The notes: generated from the sequence alone by a model not told the origin. A DNA stretch of 64,000 bases from Aestuariibaculum sediminum (GCF_014596945.1 NZ_JACVXB010000001.1:928314-992313), one strand, 5' to 3'. Counted from the stretch's first letter, positions 1-8,763 are shown. Numbers and translations are program-made.

Positions 1-163
1 AACCAATTACGGTATGCTCTTCACCTTTAAAGGTTATCTTTTTACCTACAGAACGTTCTGAGGCAACCAATAATAATTCTGTAACAGGAAAATTACGTTC
101 TTCTAATACTTTTAGCATCACTTCGCCAACCATACCAGTGGCACCAACAACAGCTACTTTCAT
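1..163 (-). CDS. asd: Aspartate-semialdehyde dehydrogenase, N-terminal fragment
   Basis: Only the first 54 codons are in the window; the gene runs off the left edge. The translation starts MKVAVVGATGMVGEVMLKVL, the Rossmann-fold NADP-binding start typical of aspartate-semialdehyde dehydrogenase (the glycine-rich GATGMVG lies at residues 8-14). The enzyme reduces aspartyl phosphate to aspartate semialdehyde in the cytoplasm, the branch point to lysine/diaminopimelate, threonine and methionine. The ATG at 161-163 (complement) is the only reasonable start. A terminator lies between it and the upstream mscL, so it is probably transcribed separately. Identity rests on the N-terminus only. Confidence 0.85.
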   Translation of the reverse strand, partial: MKVAVVGATGMVGEVMLKVLEERNFPVTELLLVASERSVGKKITFKGEEHTVIG

Positions 164-240
164 CTTTATATTTTAGTTTAAATCGTTTTTTTTAATTTTC
201 GAAAGACAAAACTAATTATTAATTCTATTTTAAAAATAAA

Positions 241-275
241 AAAAAGCCTTAGTTTCTTTAAAACCAAGGCTTTTT
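241..275 (-). terminator. Intrinsic terminator after mscL
   Basis: The sequence reads AAAGCCTTGGTTTTAAAG on the minus strand, followed by a complementary arm ending in a T run. AGCCTT and AAGGCT form the stem base, with A and T runs on both sides. It lies downstream of mscL and before the start of asd. Confidence 0.75.
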
Positions 276-313
276 AACAACAAATAACACATTGTTATTT
301 AATTAACACTTCG

Positions 314-715
314 TTATTTCTTTAATAAATCTCTAATTTCAGTTAATAAATCTTCTTGAGAAGGTCCGGCTGGTGGTGCTGGAGCAGGTTCTTCTTTCTT
401 TTTCATTTTATTAACACCTTTCACAATTAAGAACATAACAAACGCTACAATAATGAAGTCTATAACATTGGTTACAAAGGCTCCCCAAAGAACCGATACT
501 TCTCCTTCAATAACACCTTCAGCATTTGCTACACCTTCTTGTATAACGTATTTCAAATCTTTAAAGTCGGCATTAAATATTAAACCTATTAGTGGAGATA
601 CAATTCCTCCGGTAAATGATGTTACCACTTCTTTAAAAGCGGCACCCATTACAAAACCAACAGCGATGTCGATTAAGTTGCCTTTCATGGCAAATTCTTT
701 AAACTCTTTTAACAT
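314..715 (-). CDS. mscL: Large-conductance mechanosensitive channel MscL
   Basis: This 133-residue inner-membrane channel opens under membrane tension to release solutes during hypo-osmotic shock. The N-terminus (FKEFAMKGNLIDIAVGFVMG, residues 5-24) is the family signature: the amphipathic N-helix followed by the gate-forming TM1 (about 15-45). TM2 spans about 73-100 and is followed by a basic KKK stretch, an Ala/Pro-rich linker and a short C-terminal amphipathic helix. Length is normal for the family. It stands alone, with a terminator downstream and 66 bases separating it from alr. Confidence 0.95.
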   Translation of the reverse strand: MLKEFKEFAMKGNLIDIAVGFVMGAAFKEVVTSFTGGIVSPLIGLIFNADFKDLKYVIQEGVANAEGVIEGEVSVLWGAFVTNVIDFIIVAFVMFLIVKGVNKMKKKEEPAPAPPAGPSQEDLLTEIRDLLKK

Positions 716-781
716 AATTAAGCTTTTATATTAGTTAGTGAAATACTAAAGTAAATAAAAACTTTAAAAACTGTAATATAT

Positions 782-1888
782 TTATTTCAAAAAAACACGC
801 TTTACTCGCTGAGATACAGCTGTTAAAAGTTCGTAAGAAATGGTTTTGGCGGTTTCGGCTAACATTTCTGCCGAAGATTGAGCATCAAAAATAATGGCTT
901 CGTCACCGGCTTTACAAGCAATTTCGGTCACGTTTACCATAATCATATCCATACAAACGTTTCCAACAATAGGAGCTTTTTTACCGTTTATAATCACGTA
1001 CCCTTTACCGTTTCCGTAGGGTCTGCCAATACCGTCGGCGTGGCCAATGGGTAAGGTTGCTGTTCTCATTGGTATTTTACTAATGAAAGCTCGGTTGTAA
1101 CCAACCGATTCACCAGGTTGAATATTATGGATTTGTGAAATAACTGTTTTTAGAGAGCTTATAGGCGTTAAGTTTTTGTTTTCTTTTTCAGAATTACCAT
1201 ACCCGTAAAGTCCAATGCCACTTCTTACCATATCAAAATGTGCTTCAGGATAATTTAATATTCCTGAGGTATTACATATATGCATCATGGGTTTAAACCC
1301 TATAGTTTGTGAAAATTGTTTGGCAATGGTTTTGAAACTATCTATTTGTTTAAGAGTAAAGTCCTTTTCATTTAAATCTTCACTGGCGGCTAAATGCGAA
1401 AAAATAGAAGTCAGTTTAAGAACTGAATTCGATTTTATAGTTTTTGACAGATAATCAATATCATCTTTCGAGAATCCTAAACGATTTAATCCTGTGTTAA
1501 ATTTTACGTGAATAGGATAGTTCTTAAATTCAAGTTTTGTTGCAAGATTTATAAATTCTTCAAGTATTTTCTTGCTGTATAAATTGGGTTCCAACTTATG
1601 CGCTATCAAAGTTTCGAAACTTACGGTTTGCGGATGTAAAACTAAAATAGGAGTTGTAATTCCTGCTTGCCTGAGGGCAACACCTTCGCTGGTATAAGCG
1701 ACGGCAAAATAGTCTACGTTTAATTCTTCTAAATATAATGCAATTTCACAGGCATCGCTGCCGTAAGCAAACGCTTTCACTACTGCTAAAAATTTAGTTT
1801 CCGACGGAATTCTGGATTTTAAATATTTATAGTTGTGTTTAAGTGCCTTTAAATCGACTTCTAAAATGGTCTCTTCGGCTTTAGGCAT
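782..1888 (-). CDS. alr: Alanine racemase
   Basis: PLP-dependent racemase making D-alanine for peptidoglycan. The PLP lysine motif [11 protein letters not shown] gives K38 in the numbering used here; NTGLNRLGF and the second catalytic tyrosine in ESVGYNRAF are also present, as is the C-terminal substrate-binding CMDMIMV segment. I chose the ATG at 1888, which overlaps the end of tdk by 8 bases and gives 368 residues. An in-frame ATG at 1930 would add 14 residues ([10 protein letters not shown]...) that do not look like racemase and overlap tdk by 50 bases. The overlap suggests translational coupling with tdk. The two are unrelated functionally. Confidence 0.93.
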   Translation of the reverse strand: MPKAEETILEVDLKALKHNYKYLKSRIPSETKFLAVVKAFAYGSDACEIALYLEELNVDYFAVAYTSEGVALRQAGITTPILVLHPQTVSFETLIAHKLEPNLYSKKILEEFINLATKLEFKNYPIHVKFNTGLNRLGFSKDDIDYLSKTIKSNSVLKLTSIFSHLAASEDLNEKDFTLKQIDSFKTIAKQFSQTIGFKPMMHICNTSGILNYPEAHFDMVRSGIGLYGYGNSEKENKNLTPISSLKTVISQIHNIQPGESVGYNRAFISKIPMRTATLPIGHADGIGRPYGNGKGYVIINGKKAPIVGNVCMDMIMVNVTEIACKAGDEAIIFDAQSSAEMLAETAKTISYELLTAVSQRVKRVFLK

Positions 1889-2534
1889 TGTTTTCGGAGT
1901 CTTTTGGTTTGGGAGTAATTTGTTCAGCATCGTTCACCTTAATATTTCTAACCTTATCGCGCATGGTTGCTTTGTAATAAGCAGCCCTGCTTAAAGGTTC
2001 GTATTCGTCGGTCTCACCTAACAGCACAAGGTTATCGTTGGTAGATTTTCTATAACTGTATTGGGCTAAATTACCAGTTCTGGTACATACAGCGTGTACT
2101 TTAGTAACATATTCGGCTGTTGCCATAAGATAAGGCATAGGACCAAAAGGATTTCCTTTAAAATCCATATCTAAACCGGCTACAATGACACGAACGCCTT
2201 TGTTTGCTAAATCGTTACATATGCGTACAATTTCATCATCAAAAAATTGGGCTTCATCAATGCCAACAACATCACAGCCGTCGGCAAGAATAGGAATATT
2301 TGCAGCTGCAGGAACGGGGGTGGAACGTATTTCGTTTTCATCATGCGAAACCACCATGTCGTTATTATATCGAGTATCGATAGCGGGTTTAAAAATTTCT
2401 ACTTTTTGTCTTGCAAACTGAGCACGCTTAAGCCTGCGGATAAGTTCTTCGGTTTTACCAGAAAACATCGATCCGCAAATCACTTCTATCCATCCAAATT
2501 GTTCTTTATGATTTACTGTATTTTCAAGAAACAT
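1881..2534 (-). CDS. tdk: Thymidine kinase, type II
   Basis: Cytoplasmic thymidine salvage kinase of 217 residues. Walker [11 protein letters not shown] is at residues 21-30, the Walker B/catalytic region [13 protein letters not shown] follows, and the C-terminal lasso region ends in [12 protein letters not shown]. Type II enzymes normally bind zinc through four cysteines in the lasso domain. Here only one remains (VCTRTGN); the other three positions read as R/T, L/S and A/Y, so this copy appears zinc-free. It is first in a two-gene operon with alr. A minus-7-like element ends four bases before its ATG. Confidence 0.93.
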   Translation of the reverse strand: MFLENTVNHKEQFGWIEVICGSMFSGKTEELIRRLKRAQFARQKVEIFKPAIDTRYNNDMVVSHDENEIRSTPVPAAANIPILADGCDVVGIDEAQFFDDEIVRICNDLANKGVRVIVAGLDMDFKGNPFGPMPYLMATAEYVTKVHAVCTRTGNLAQYSYRKSTNDNLVLLGETDEYEPLSRAAYYKATMRDKVRNIKVNDAEQITPKPKDSENNA

Positions 2535-2538
2535 TTCG

Positions 2539-2546
2539 TAAATTTA
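2539..2546 (-). promoter_or_regulatory. Minus-7-like element of the tdk promoter
   Basis: TAAATTTA on the minus strand differs at one position from the Bacteroidota minus-7 consensus TAnnTTTG. It ends four bases before the tdk ATG, which would put the transcription start at or near the start codon. The element is palindromic, so the strand is inferred from gene position. Confidence 0.4.
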
Positions 2547-2640
2547 ACTCTAAAATAAAGCGATTATATGTTTGTATAAAGGTGGAGTAAATTTATTAAA
2601 AATCAAAAGCCTTAAGAACATTAATTTTAAAATTGTAGCT

Positions 2641-3384
2641 ATGAAGAAGAAACTTGAATCTGAGCTAATCAGTATTGCACATAGAATTCTAAAACTGAAG
2701 GGACGGGAAGACGTTATAAAAATGCATGCAGAGGCTACAGTGCTTCTAGAAAAATTAACGGTATTAAAGTTTGCTTACGAAAACACAGATGGCGAATTGC
2801 CTTCTATGTCCGATCAAGGGGCTTTTTATGGTATGATAGATTCTGCATTTAATGATAAAATAAGTGATAATCGTGAGATAGACGACCGCCTTTTTATAAA
2901 TCTGGATGAAAAAGAAGATGATGGTATTATGGAGCCTGCCATAGAGAAAATAAAAAATATGGTTGCTTTTATGCCAGATATTGTCCAAGATTCTGCTCCG
3001 GAACTAGACAATATTATTCCTAAGCCACAATATCACAAAAACGATTTAGAAGATTTAACAGCAGATTATAAAAATATGCCTATTTTCGACCCCGTTCCTA
3101 AAGAACAGAATGGCACTGTTAACGATAAAAAATCGTTAAACGATAAACTTAAAAATGGCGGATTATCCATTGGATTAAATGATAAATTAGCCTTTATTAA
3201 GCATTTGTTTGAAGGAAATGGTGCCGATTACGATCGCGTTATTTCACAAATTAATACCATAGGGTCTTTTAGTGAAGCCAAACAATTTATTGAGTCTATG
3301 GTAAAGCCGGACCATAATGGTTGGGCGAATAAAGAGGAGTATGAAACGCGATTTATGGAGATTATTGAAGGTAAATTTAATTAA
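2641..3384 (+). CDS. Conserved flavobacterial protein of unknown function, upstream of rsmI
   Basis: I recognise no catalytic domain. From the ATG at 2641 the protein has 247 residues; an open frame extends upstream to 2572, but that extension (MYKGGVNLLK...) is basic and unlike the rest. The N-terminal 60 residues are helical and charged (MKKKLESELISIAHRILKLK). A middle acidic, Asp/Glu-rich region follows. The C-terminal 85 residues look like a compact helical domain (SLNDKLKNGGLSIGLNDKLA, then a FIKHLF segment and EAKQFIESM). There is no signal peptide or membrane segment, so it is probably cytoplasmic. Its stop overlaps the rsmI start by one base, so the two are co-translated. Confidence 0.8.
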   Translation: MKKKLESELISIAHRILKLKGREDVIKMHAEATVLLEKLTVLKFAYENTDGELPSMSDQGAFYGMIDSAFNDKISDNREIDDRLFINLDEKEDDGIMEPAIEKIKNMVAFMPDIVQDSAPELDNIIPKPQYHKNDLEDLTADYKNMPIFDPVPKEQNGTVNDKKSLNDKLKNGGLSIGLNDKLAFIKHLFEGNGADYDRVISQINTIGSFSEAKQFIESMVKPDHNGWANKEEYETRFMEIIEGKFN

Positions 3385-4058
3385 TGAGTAAACTTTATAT
3401 TGTACCCACTCCCATTGGAAATTTAAAAGATATAACTTTTAGAGCTATTGAAGTTTTAAAGGATGTAGATTTAATTTTAGCTGAAGATACCCGAACTTCA
3501 GGTAAATTGTTAAAACATTTCGAGATTACTACCCATATGCAATCGCATCATATGCATAATGAGCATAAAACGGTAGAGTCTATTGTTGAAAAATTAAAGA
3601 GTGGCACTACCGTAGCTTTAATTAGTGATGCAGGAACTCCTGCTATTTCCGACCCCGGGTTTTTATTATCAAGAGCGTGTATTGAACACGGTATTGCTAT
3701 TGAGTGTTTACCAGGCGCAACAGCTTTTGTGCCTGCCTTAGTAAATTCGGGTTTACCTAATGATAAGTTTGTTTTCGAGGGTTTTCTTCCTGTGAAAAAA
3801 GGGCGTCAAACGCGTTTTTTATTTCTTGCAGAGGAAACGCGCACCATGATTTTTTACGAAAGTCCGCATAAATTGGTCAAAACCCTTGGGCATTTTTGTG
3901 AATATTTTGGAGAAGACCGACAGGTTTCGGTATCGCGAGAACTTACAAAATTGTATGAAGAAACCATTCGCGGAACCGCAAAAGAGGTTTTAGATTATTA
4001 CACGAATAAACCACCTAAAGGCGAAATTGTCGTTATAGTTGCAGGTAAAGGAAAATAA
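3384..4058 (+). CDS. rsmI: 16S rRNA 2'-O-ribose C1402 methyltransferase
   Basis: This 224-residue SAM-dependent enzyme methylates the ribose of C1402 in the 30S decoding centre. It opens with the tetrapyrrole-methylase-fold signature LYIVPTPIGNLKDITFRA (residues 4-21), followed by AEDTRTSGKLL and SDAGTPAISDPG (glycine-rich SAM site), and PGATAFVPAL. The family's helical C-terminal extension, which is often present, is absent, as is common in Bacteroidota. The start codon overlaps the stop of the preceding unknown gene by one base (TAATG). Confidence 0.95.
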   Translation: MSKLYIVPTPIGNLKDITFRAIEVLKDVDLILAEDTRTSGKLLKHFEITTHMQSHHMHNEHKTVESIVEKLKSGTTVALISDAGTPAISDPGFLLSRACIEHGIAIECLPGATAFVPALVNSGLPNDKFVFEGFLPVKKGRQTRFLFLAEETRTMIFYESPHKLVKTLGHFCEYFGEDRQVSVSRELTKLYEETIRGTAKEVLDYYTNKPPKGEIVVIVAGKGK

Positions 4059-4064
4059 ATTCGC

Positions 4065-4087
4065 GATGCTGAATTTATTTCAGCATC
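4065..4087. repeat. Palindromic intergenic repeat, copy A
   Basis: GATGCTGAA, a 5-base loop, then TTCAGCATC forms a near-perfect 9-base-pair inverted repeat just after rsmI. Nearly the same palindrome followed by CTCA occurs at 50066-50087, also intergenic. There is no long T run, so it is not a clear terminator; I read it as a dispersed REP-like element, possibly stabilising 3' ends. Confidence 0.6.
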
Positions 4088-4154
4088 TCACGAAAATGGA
4101 TAATTTATAGGTGTGCATTCACTGTGAAAAAAATTAAAATAGAAACATATAAAA

Positions 4155-4499
4155 ATGACAATAGAAATATTTAAAGAAAAATTACAAAAAACTCCCGAAT
4201 CTGTCGAATTTAATGATACAATGGCCGTTGTTGAAGCAAATTATGAATTTACACCAACCGCTTTTAAAAATGGTGAAATCCAAAATGAAGCCGGACAAAA
4301 TTCGGGATCTTGTAAATTATTTGCTTTTGCAAAACACCAGAACTTTACAAAAGAAGAAACTTTAGCTTGTTTCGGAAAGTTTTATACACAGGAAGTATTA
4401 AACGACCCAAATGGTGCAGGGCATCAAAACATTAGAAATTTTATGAAAACCGGATTCGAAGGCTTAACTTTTGACGGCCAACCTCTAGTTTCTAAATAA
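4155..4499 (+). CDS. HopJ-family protein
   Basis: A small 114-residue protein matching the HopJ type III effector family by pattern: an N-terminal LQKTPESVEFNDTMAVVEAN segment, the central YEFTPTAFKNG, then NEAGQNSGSCKLFAFAKHQN and a C-terminal FYTQEVLNDPNGAGHQNIR region. Despite the family name, homologues are widespread in non-pathogenic bacteria without type III secretion, and nothing near it suggests secretion. It has no signal peptide. Its role is unknown. A strong terminator follows, so it is probably monocistronic. Confidence 0.8.
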   Translation: MTIEIFKEKLQKTPESVEFNDTMAVVEANYEFTPTAFKNGEIQNEAGQNSGSCKLFAFAKHQNFTKEETLACFGKFYTQEVLNDPNGAGHQNIRNFMKTGFEGLTFDGQPLVSK

Positions 4500-4520
4500 T
4501 ACTAATTATTAAAATATTTT

Positions 4521-4559
4521 AAAACGCTTTGGTATCTTAGAAATACTGAAGCGTTTTTT
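4521..4559 (+). terminator. Intrinsic terminator after the HopJ-family gene
   Basis: AAAACGCTT pairs with AAGCGTTTT, the stem extends inward through GGTAT/ATACT, and a T run follows. It sits about 20 bases after the stop codon. Confidence 0.85.
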
Positions 4560-4612
4560 ATTTTGTTACCAATATTTTAAAAAATGTCTTTATTCAGGAA
4601 AATATAGAATAA

Positions 4613-5182
4613 ATGCAACACTTAATTGAAAATATAAAGCAATGCACCATTTGTAAAGACAAGTTGCCCCTGAACCCTAGACCAGTTTTTACATTGGATC
4701 CTGAATCTAAAATTGTAATAATTGGGCAGGCACCTGGAACAAAGGTGCATACTTCGGGAATTCCTTGGGATGATGCCAGTGGCAAACAATTACGACGTTG
4801 GTTAGATGTCAGTTCAGAAGTGTTTTACAACACAAAAAACTTTGCTATTATCCCCATGGGGTTTTGTTATCCGGGTAAAGGAAAGTCGGGTGATTTACCG
4901 CCTCGCCCTGAATGTGCTCCGAAATGGCATAACATATTGTTTAATGAATTAAAACATGTAGAATTAATTCTATTAATTGGTATGTATGCGCAAAACTATT
5001 ATTTGAAAAAAGAGGCGAAGAACACATTAACCGAAACGGTAAAGAATTACAATAGGTATTTGCCTAAATATTTACCCTTACCACATCCTTCACCAAGAAA
5101 TAGGTTTTGGTTAAATAAAAACCCTTGGTTTGAGTTCGAGGTGGTTCCGGCTTTACAACAAATAGTAAAGGAAATATTATAA
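4613..5182 (+). CDS. Uracil-DNA glycosylase family protein
   Basis: The 189-residue protein has the family's motif 1 (VIIGQAPGTKVH, residues about 33-44), a GIPWDDASG segment, and the motif 2-like LPHPSPRNRFW near residue 160. These identify the uracil-DNA glycosylase fold used for base-excision repair of deaminated cytosine. An N-terminal CTICKDKLPLNPRP with two cysteines resembles the start of family 4-like enzymes, but the full four-cysteine Fe-S set is not present, so cluster binding is doubtful. It converges with the gene at 5183; the stops abut. Confidence 0.85.
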   Translation: MQHLIENIKQCTICKDKLPLNPRPVFTLDPESKIVIIGQAPGTKVHTSGIPWDDASGKQLRRWLDVSSEVFYNTKNFAIIPMGFCYPGKGKSGDLPPRPECAPKWHNILFNELKHVELILLIGMYAQNYYLKKEAKNTLTETVKNYNRYLPKYLPLPHPSPRNRFWLNKNPWFEFEVVPALQQIVKEIL

Positions 5183-6619
5183 TTAGAATTTTATAGCAAA
5201 TCCACTGTAAATACCAATAAAATATGGTTTGAAATCTCCAGAAGTATTACTAAACGTATTAATTTGATACTTGAACATAGGTTCTAAATTAAAGTCTATT
5301 TTTCGGGTAACTTTATAATTTAGACCTAAACCAAAATTGGCACTGTAACTCACATCTTTAATATTTGTAGCTTCACCAATATAAGTTCTTGACCCGTTTA
5401 CAGGTTCTGAATACACGTCATTATTATTTAAAAATAAAGAACTAAATCCGCCAATAACATTTAATCCGAATTTCTTATCGGTAATCGTATATTCTATTTC
5501 TAACGGCACTTCTATAAAACCGAAACTTTGGTTTAATGAGGTGTTAAAACTTTTAAAGGTTTCGGGGGTTTTACCAGCTTCAGAAAGATTTTCGGAGCTA
5601 ATAACCGCAATACCATCATTTGATGAATTACTCACAAAACCACCGCTCGGACTTACATTTTCTAAAGTACTTGAGCTGCTGCTAAATGCTGTAGACTCGT
5701 AGACTACAACATTATTGGTGTTGTAACCTAAGTTAACACGATTAACTCCAGAACGAATTCGTAATTTTTTATTGAGGGCATAACTTGCGTTTATACCATA
5801 ACTCATATTTATTTCTCCGGTTTTGGCATTATTTGTAAACTGCTGGTCTAACGACGAGCCTTCGCCTAGCGAATTAAAATATACAGGAGCAACATTTGGT
5901 GTAATACTCCATCGGTTTAATTTCTCTTTCTCTTCGGCAATAGAGTTGCTGCTTTTAATAGCATCTTCAATAGTCAAATTTGTTCCTTTTTCTTGCGGTT
6001 TTTCGGGTTTGTTTTCTGCTATGTTTTGGTTTTTAGTGTATTCTTCTTTTATGTTTAGCTCATTTTTTTCGGTGTCATCTGAAAGTTTTGTTTTGTTTGA
6101 TTCAGATGTGTTAGCTAATAACGTGTTGTTGTTATTGTTCTTTGAAATTTGTGATTCAACATCATGAGGATCCATTTTACCAGTTGTTTCAGTCGAAGAT
6201 GCTATTTGAACTGGGGTAGATGTTTTTTGTTTTGAATTTAATGTGTTTTGGGTGCTTTTAATTCCATTCGAATTATTATTCAATTCCGCATTTTCATTAT
6301 TTGCTTCATCCTTTGTTGTATGATCTGAAGCAACCTTAATAGATTCGCTACTAGGTGTATTGATATTAATATTTGTGTTAACGTTTTCAGGAGTTTCCCT
6401 TTCAATTGGTTCGGTGGAGAAAAGCTGAATTCCAACAGTTAATAAAAGGGCTATTACAGCAGCACTACCTGCATATTTCCACCAAATAGGAATAATTCTT
6501 TTCTTCTTTTTTTCTCCAAGTTTGGCTTCAATATTTTTCCAAACTGCATCACTTGGAGCTACTTCAAAATCTTTAAAGTGTTCCTGAAACAGTCGGTCTA
6601 TATGTTTTTTATCACTCAT
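5183..6619 (-). CDS. Anti-sigma-like membrane protein with C-terminal outer-membrane beta-barrel-like domain
   Basis: 478 residues in three parts. Residues 1-40 are a charged cytoplasmic segment (DRLFQEHFKDFEVAPSDAVW) of the kind seen in Bacteroidota anti-sigma proteins. A single transmembrane helix follows at about 47-66. Residues 70-220 are a Ser/Asn/Thr/Lys-rich low-complexity linker. From about 235 the sequence alternates polar and hydrophobic residues in repeated strands and ends in F (SGFAIKF), like an outer-membrane beta-barrel. It is the last gene of the lipoprotein-sigma operon, 3 bases after the sigma gene. I infer that its N-terminus restrains the adjacent sigma factor, with the barrel or periplasmic part sensing the envelope. 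Function is untested. Confidence 0.75.
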   Translation of the reverse strand: MSDKKHIDRLFQEHFKDFEVAPSDAVWKNIEAKLGEKKKKRIIPIWWKYAGSAAVIALLLTVGIQLFSTEPIERETPENVNTNININTPSSESIKVASDHTTKDEANNENAELNNNSNGIKSTQNTLNSKQKTSTPVQIASSTETTGKMDPHDVESQISKNNNNNTLLANTSESNKTKLSDDTEKNELNIKEEYTKNQNIAENKPEKPQEKGTNLTIEDAIKSSNSIAEEKEKLNRWSITPNVAPVYFNSLGEGSSLDQQFTNNAKTGEINMSYGINASYALNKKLRIRSGVNRVNLGYNTNNVVVYESTAFSSSSSTLENVSPSGGFVSNSSNDGIAVISSENLSEAGKTPETFKSFNTSLNQSFGFIEVPLEIEYTITDKKFGLNVIGGFSSLFLNNNDVYSEPVNGSRTYIGEATNIKDVSYSANFGLGLNYKVTRKIDFNLEPMFKYQINTFSNTSGDFKPYFIGIYSGFAIKF

Positions 6620-6622
6620 ATT

Positions 6623-7165
6623 TTATAATGATTGTAAATTTTGGGATGCTTTATATGCTTCTATAGATTGTACTAATGCTTGTCTGGCTCGAGCCAAATT
6701 CGATTTTGATGTACCTATATTTATATCAAGCATCTCAGCGATATCTTTATGAGAATAGCCATCCAGCACGTAAAGGTTAAACACCAAGCGGTACCGATCT
6801 GGCAATTCTTGTATGAGTTTTAATAAAAATTCGATGGATATAGTATCTTCATCAATTTCTATTTCTTCATCTTCAATATTTTCTTCTTGAGCAATTTCAA
6901 AAACTTTTTCTTTTCGGTATTGCTGTAAAACGGTGTTAACTGTTATGCGTCTTAACCATCCCTCAAAAGATCCTTTATATTTGTATTGATTTATTTTATC
7001 GAATATGGTTAAAAAGGCATCTTGTAAATGGTCTTGAGCTTCGGCATAATTGCGCGAATACTTTAAGCACAAAGTGAATAGTTTACCCGAAAAGAGTTTG
7101 TATAGTTCACTTTGTGCTCTAGTATCATTTTTTTTACAATGTTCTATGAGTTGATTTAAACTCAA
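6623..7165 (-). CDS. RNA polymerase ECF sigma factor
   Basis: A 180-residue sigma-70 family protein of the extracytoplasmic-function group. Region 2 lies at about residues 20-85, with core-binding/promoter-melting features (AEAQDHLQDAFLTIFDKI, then GSFEGWLRRITVNTVL). Region 4 lies at about 110-170 with a helix-turn-helix (YSHKDIAEMLDINIGTSKSN). An acidic linker (EDEEIEIDED) joins them. Region 1 and 3 are absent, as expected. It follows a small lipoprotein gene by 21 bases and precedes its likely anti-sigma by 3 bases. A GCAACC/GCATC promoter-like motif upstream of the lipoprotein suggests autoregulation. Confidence 0.93.
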   Translation of the reverse strand: MSLNQLIEHCKKNDTRAQSELYKLFSGKLFTLCLKYSRNYAEAQDHLQDAFLTIFDKINQYKYKGSFEGWLRRITVNTVLQQYRKEKVFEIAQEENIEDEEIEIDEDTISIEFLLKLIQELPDRYRLVFNLYVLDGYSHKDIAEMLDINIGTSKSNLARARQALVQSIEAYKASQNLQSL

Positions 7166-7186
7166 ATTAGCCGAATTGTGTTATAC

Positions 7187-7609
7187 TTAGTTTGTTGCCT
7201 CTTCTACTACCGGTACTTCATAGGTTAGGTAGATATCATCACCATTTTCATCTTCGCCTTGCCAAAACTTAAAAATGTAAGAGCCATTGCTGGTAACAAT
7301 AAAGTTAAAGGTAGCATCTTCTGTAAAGTCTTCCAAAGTTTCACAATTGTTATTTTCGTAAACCGTCATAATTGGTGCTACAGTACGCTCATTGTTGTCT
7401 TTGGCGTAATACAAATTTCTAAATACGTAACAAGACGTTGGCTTATTGTATGATACAGTAATTGGGTAAGTTTCGCCCAAAACAAATTCCTCTGGAATGT
7501 CTACACTTTCTACGGGTAAAATTTCAAAGTAATAGTTGTACTCGTCATTATCTGTATCACAAGAAATAAAGAGCAATAAACTCAAACTAAGTAATAGTAA
7601 CTTTTTCAT
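7187..7609 (-). CDS. Small lipoprotein, first gene of the ECF sigma operon
   Basis: 140 residues with a classic lipoprotein signal peptide, MKKLLLLSLSLLLFISC, cleaved before C17 and followed by Asp/Asn (CDTDNDE), which fits retention or surface anchoring in the envelope. The mature part looks like a single beta-sandwich with two cysteines (TSCYVF and NNCETL) that could form a disulphide. I recognise no family. It precedes the ECF sigma gene and is preceded by the candidate ECF promoter at 7655-7679, so it is probably a member of that sigma factor's regulon. Confidence 0.8.
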   Translation of the reverse strand: MKKLLLLSLSLLLFISCDTDNDEYNYYFEILPVESVDIPEEFVLGETYPITVSYNKPTSCYVFRNLYYAKDNNERTVAPIMTVYENNNCETLEDFTEDATFNFIVTSNGSYIFKFWQGEDENGDDIYLTYEVPVVEEATN

Positions 7610-7654
7610 AAATAATTTTTAATAACTTTTTCTTTTTTATGCTTTTGTTACTAA

Positions 7655-7679
7655 GATGCGTTTGAAATTAAAAGGTTGC
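7655..7679 (-). promoter_or_regulatory. Candidate ECF sigma promoter upstream of the lipoprotein-sigma operon
   Basis: On the minus strand: ACGCAACC (minus-35-like; AAC core as in many ECF promoters), 14 bases, GCATC (minus-10-like) followed by TTAG. The distance between GCAACC and ATC is 16 bases. The minus-10-like part lies 46 bases before the lipoprotein ATG. The same motif occurs at 8811, 9163, 49440 and 50549. The promoter assignment is inferred from motif recurrence and position. Confidence 0.65.
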
Positions 7680-7690
7680 GTGTAAAAATG

Positions 7691-7719
7691 AAAAAATCCC
7701 GATAAAATCGGGATTTTTT
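7691..7719 (-). terminator. Intrinsic terminator after recA
   Basis: AAAAAATCCCGAT, a short AA/TA loop, then ATCGGGATTTTTT: a G/C-rich stem with A/T runs at both ends. It lies four bases beyond the recA stop. Confidence 0.85.
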
Positions 7720-7723
7720 ACTG

Positions 7724-8737
7724 TTATTCATTTTCTGAAGCTGCTTTGGCGACCGCTCTAACTTTCGTTTCGAGTTCTTCCATAAGTTCAGGGTTGTCTT
7801 TTATGAGTGTTTTAACGGCATCTCGACCTTGACCAAGTTTGGTGTCTTCGTAACTAAACCAGGACCCGCTTTTCTTCACGATTTCGTTTTCTACGGCTAT
7901 ATCTAAAATTTCACCAACTTTGCTTACACCTTCGCCATACATGATATCGAATTCGGCTGTTTTAAAAGGAGGAGCGACTTTATTTTTAACCACTTTTACA
8001 CGGGTTTTATTACCAGAAACATCACCATTAGTTTCTTTAATTTGGGTAGAACGGCGAATATCTAAACGCACCGAAGCGTAGAATTTCAAGGCATTACCAC
8101 CAGTTGTGGTTTCGGGGTTACCAAACATAACACCAATTTTTTCACGTAATTGGTTAATAAATATTACCGTACAATTGGTTTTACTAATTGATGCAGTAAG
8201 TTTTCTTAATGCCTGAGACATTAAACGGGCGTGTAATCCCATTTTAGAATCTCCCATTTCACCTTCAATTTCACTTTTTGGTGTTAGGGCTGCTACCGAA
8301 TCAATAACAACGATGTCAATGGCGCCCGAGCGAATTAAATTATCGGCAATTTCTAAAGCTTGTTCACCGTTATCAGGTTGTGAAATGATTAAGTTTTCTA
8401 GATCGACACCTAATTTTTCGGCATAAAATCTATCGAAGGCATGCTCTGCATCAATAAATGCTGCTATACCACCAGCTTTTTGCGCTTCGGCAATGGCATG
8501 TAAGGTAAGCGTGGTTTTACCTGACGATTCTGGTCCGTAAATTTCAATAATACGTCCGCGAGGATATCCTCCAACACCTAAAGCAATATCTAAGCCTAAA
8601 GAACCCGACGGGATAGCATCAACATCTACAACAGCTTGATCGCTCATTTTCATTACCGTTCCTTTTCCGTAGGCCTTATCTAATTTGTCTAATGTTAGTT
8701 TTAGCGCTTTTAATTTCGCTTCTTTTTCGTTGCTCAT
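7724..8737 (-). CDS. recA: Recombinase RecA
   Basis: 337-residue ATP-dependent strand-exchange protein for homologous recombination. Walker [16 protein letters not shown] (about 69-83), the Walker B region [12 protein letters not shown], loop L1 ([20 protein letters not shown]), loop L2 ([18 protein letters not shown]) and the C-terminal domain are all present. The C-terminal tail is short and acidic. It is single-gene by context, with a terminator immediately after. An 18-base inverted repeat upstream (8764-8781) may be an operator. Confidence 0.98.
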   Translation of the reverse strand: MSNEKEAKLKALKLTLDKLDKAYGKGTVMKMSDQAVVDVDAIPSGSLGLDIALGVGGYPRGRIIEIYGPESSGKTTLTLHAIAEAQKAGGIAAFIDAEHAFDRFYAEKLGVDLENLIISQPDNGEQALEIADNLIRSGAIDIVVIDSVAALTPKSEIEGEMGDSKMGLHARLMSQALRKLTASISKTNCTVIFINQLREKIGVMFGNPETTTGGNALKFYASVRLDIRRSTQIKETNGDVSGNKTRVKVVKNKVAPPFKTAEFDIMYGEGVSKVGEILDIAVENEIVKKSGSWFSYEDTKLGQGRDAVKTLIKDNPELMEELETKVRAVAKAASENE

Positions 8738-8763
8738 TCTGTAAAGTATTATTTATCTGAAAA

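Noticed and set aside
453-734. Plus-strand frame antisense to mscL
   Set aside because: It is a mirror of the coding constraint of mscL, with no promoter or recognised protein features.
4155-4499. HopJ-family gene as evidence of a type III secretion system
   Set aside because: The family is common in bacteria without such a system, and no secretion genes or chaperone are present in the window.
5823-6167. Plus-strand frame of 114 codons inside the anti-sigma/barrel gene
   Set aside because: It lies opposite the low-complexity linker; its Phe/Ser-rich composition is the complement of the Asn/Lys/Glu-rich linker.
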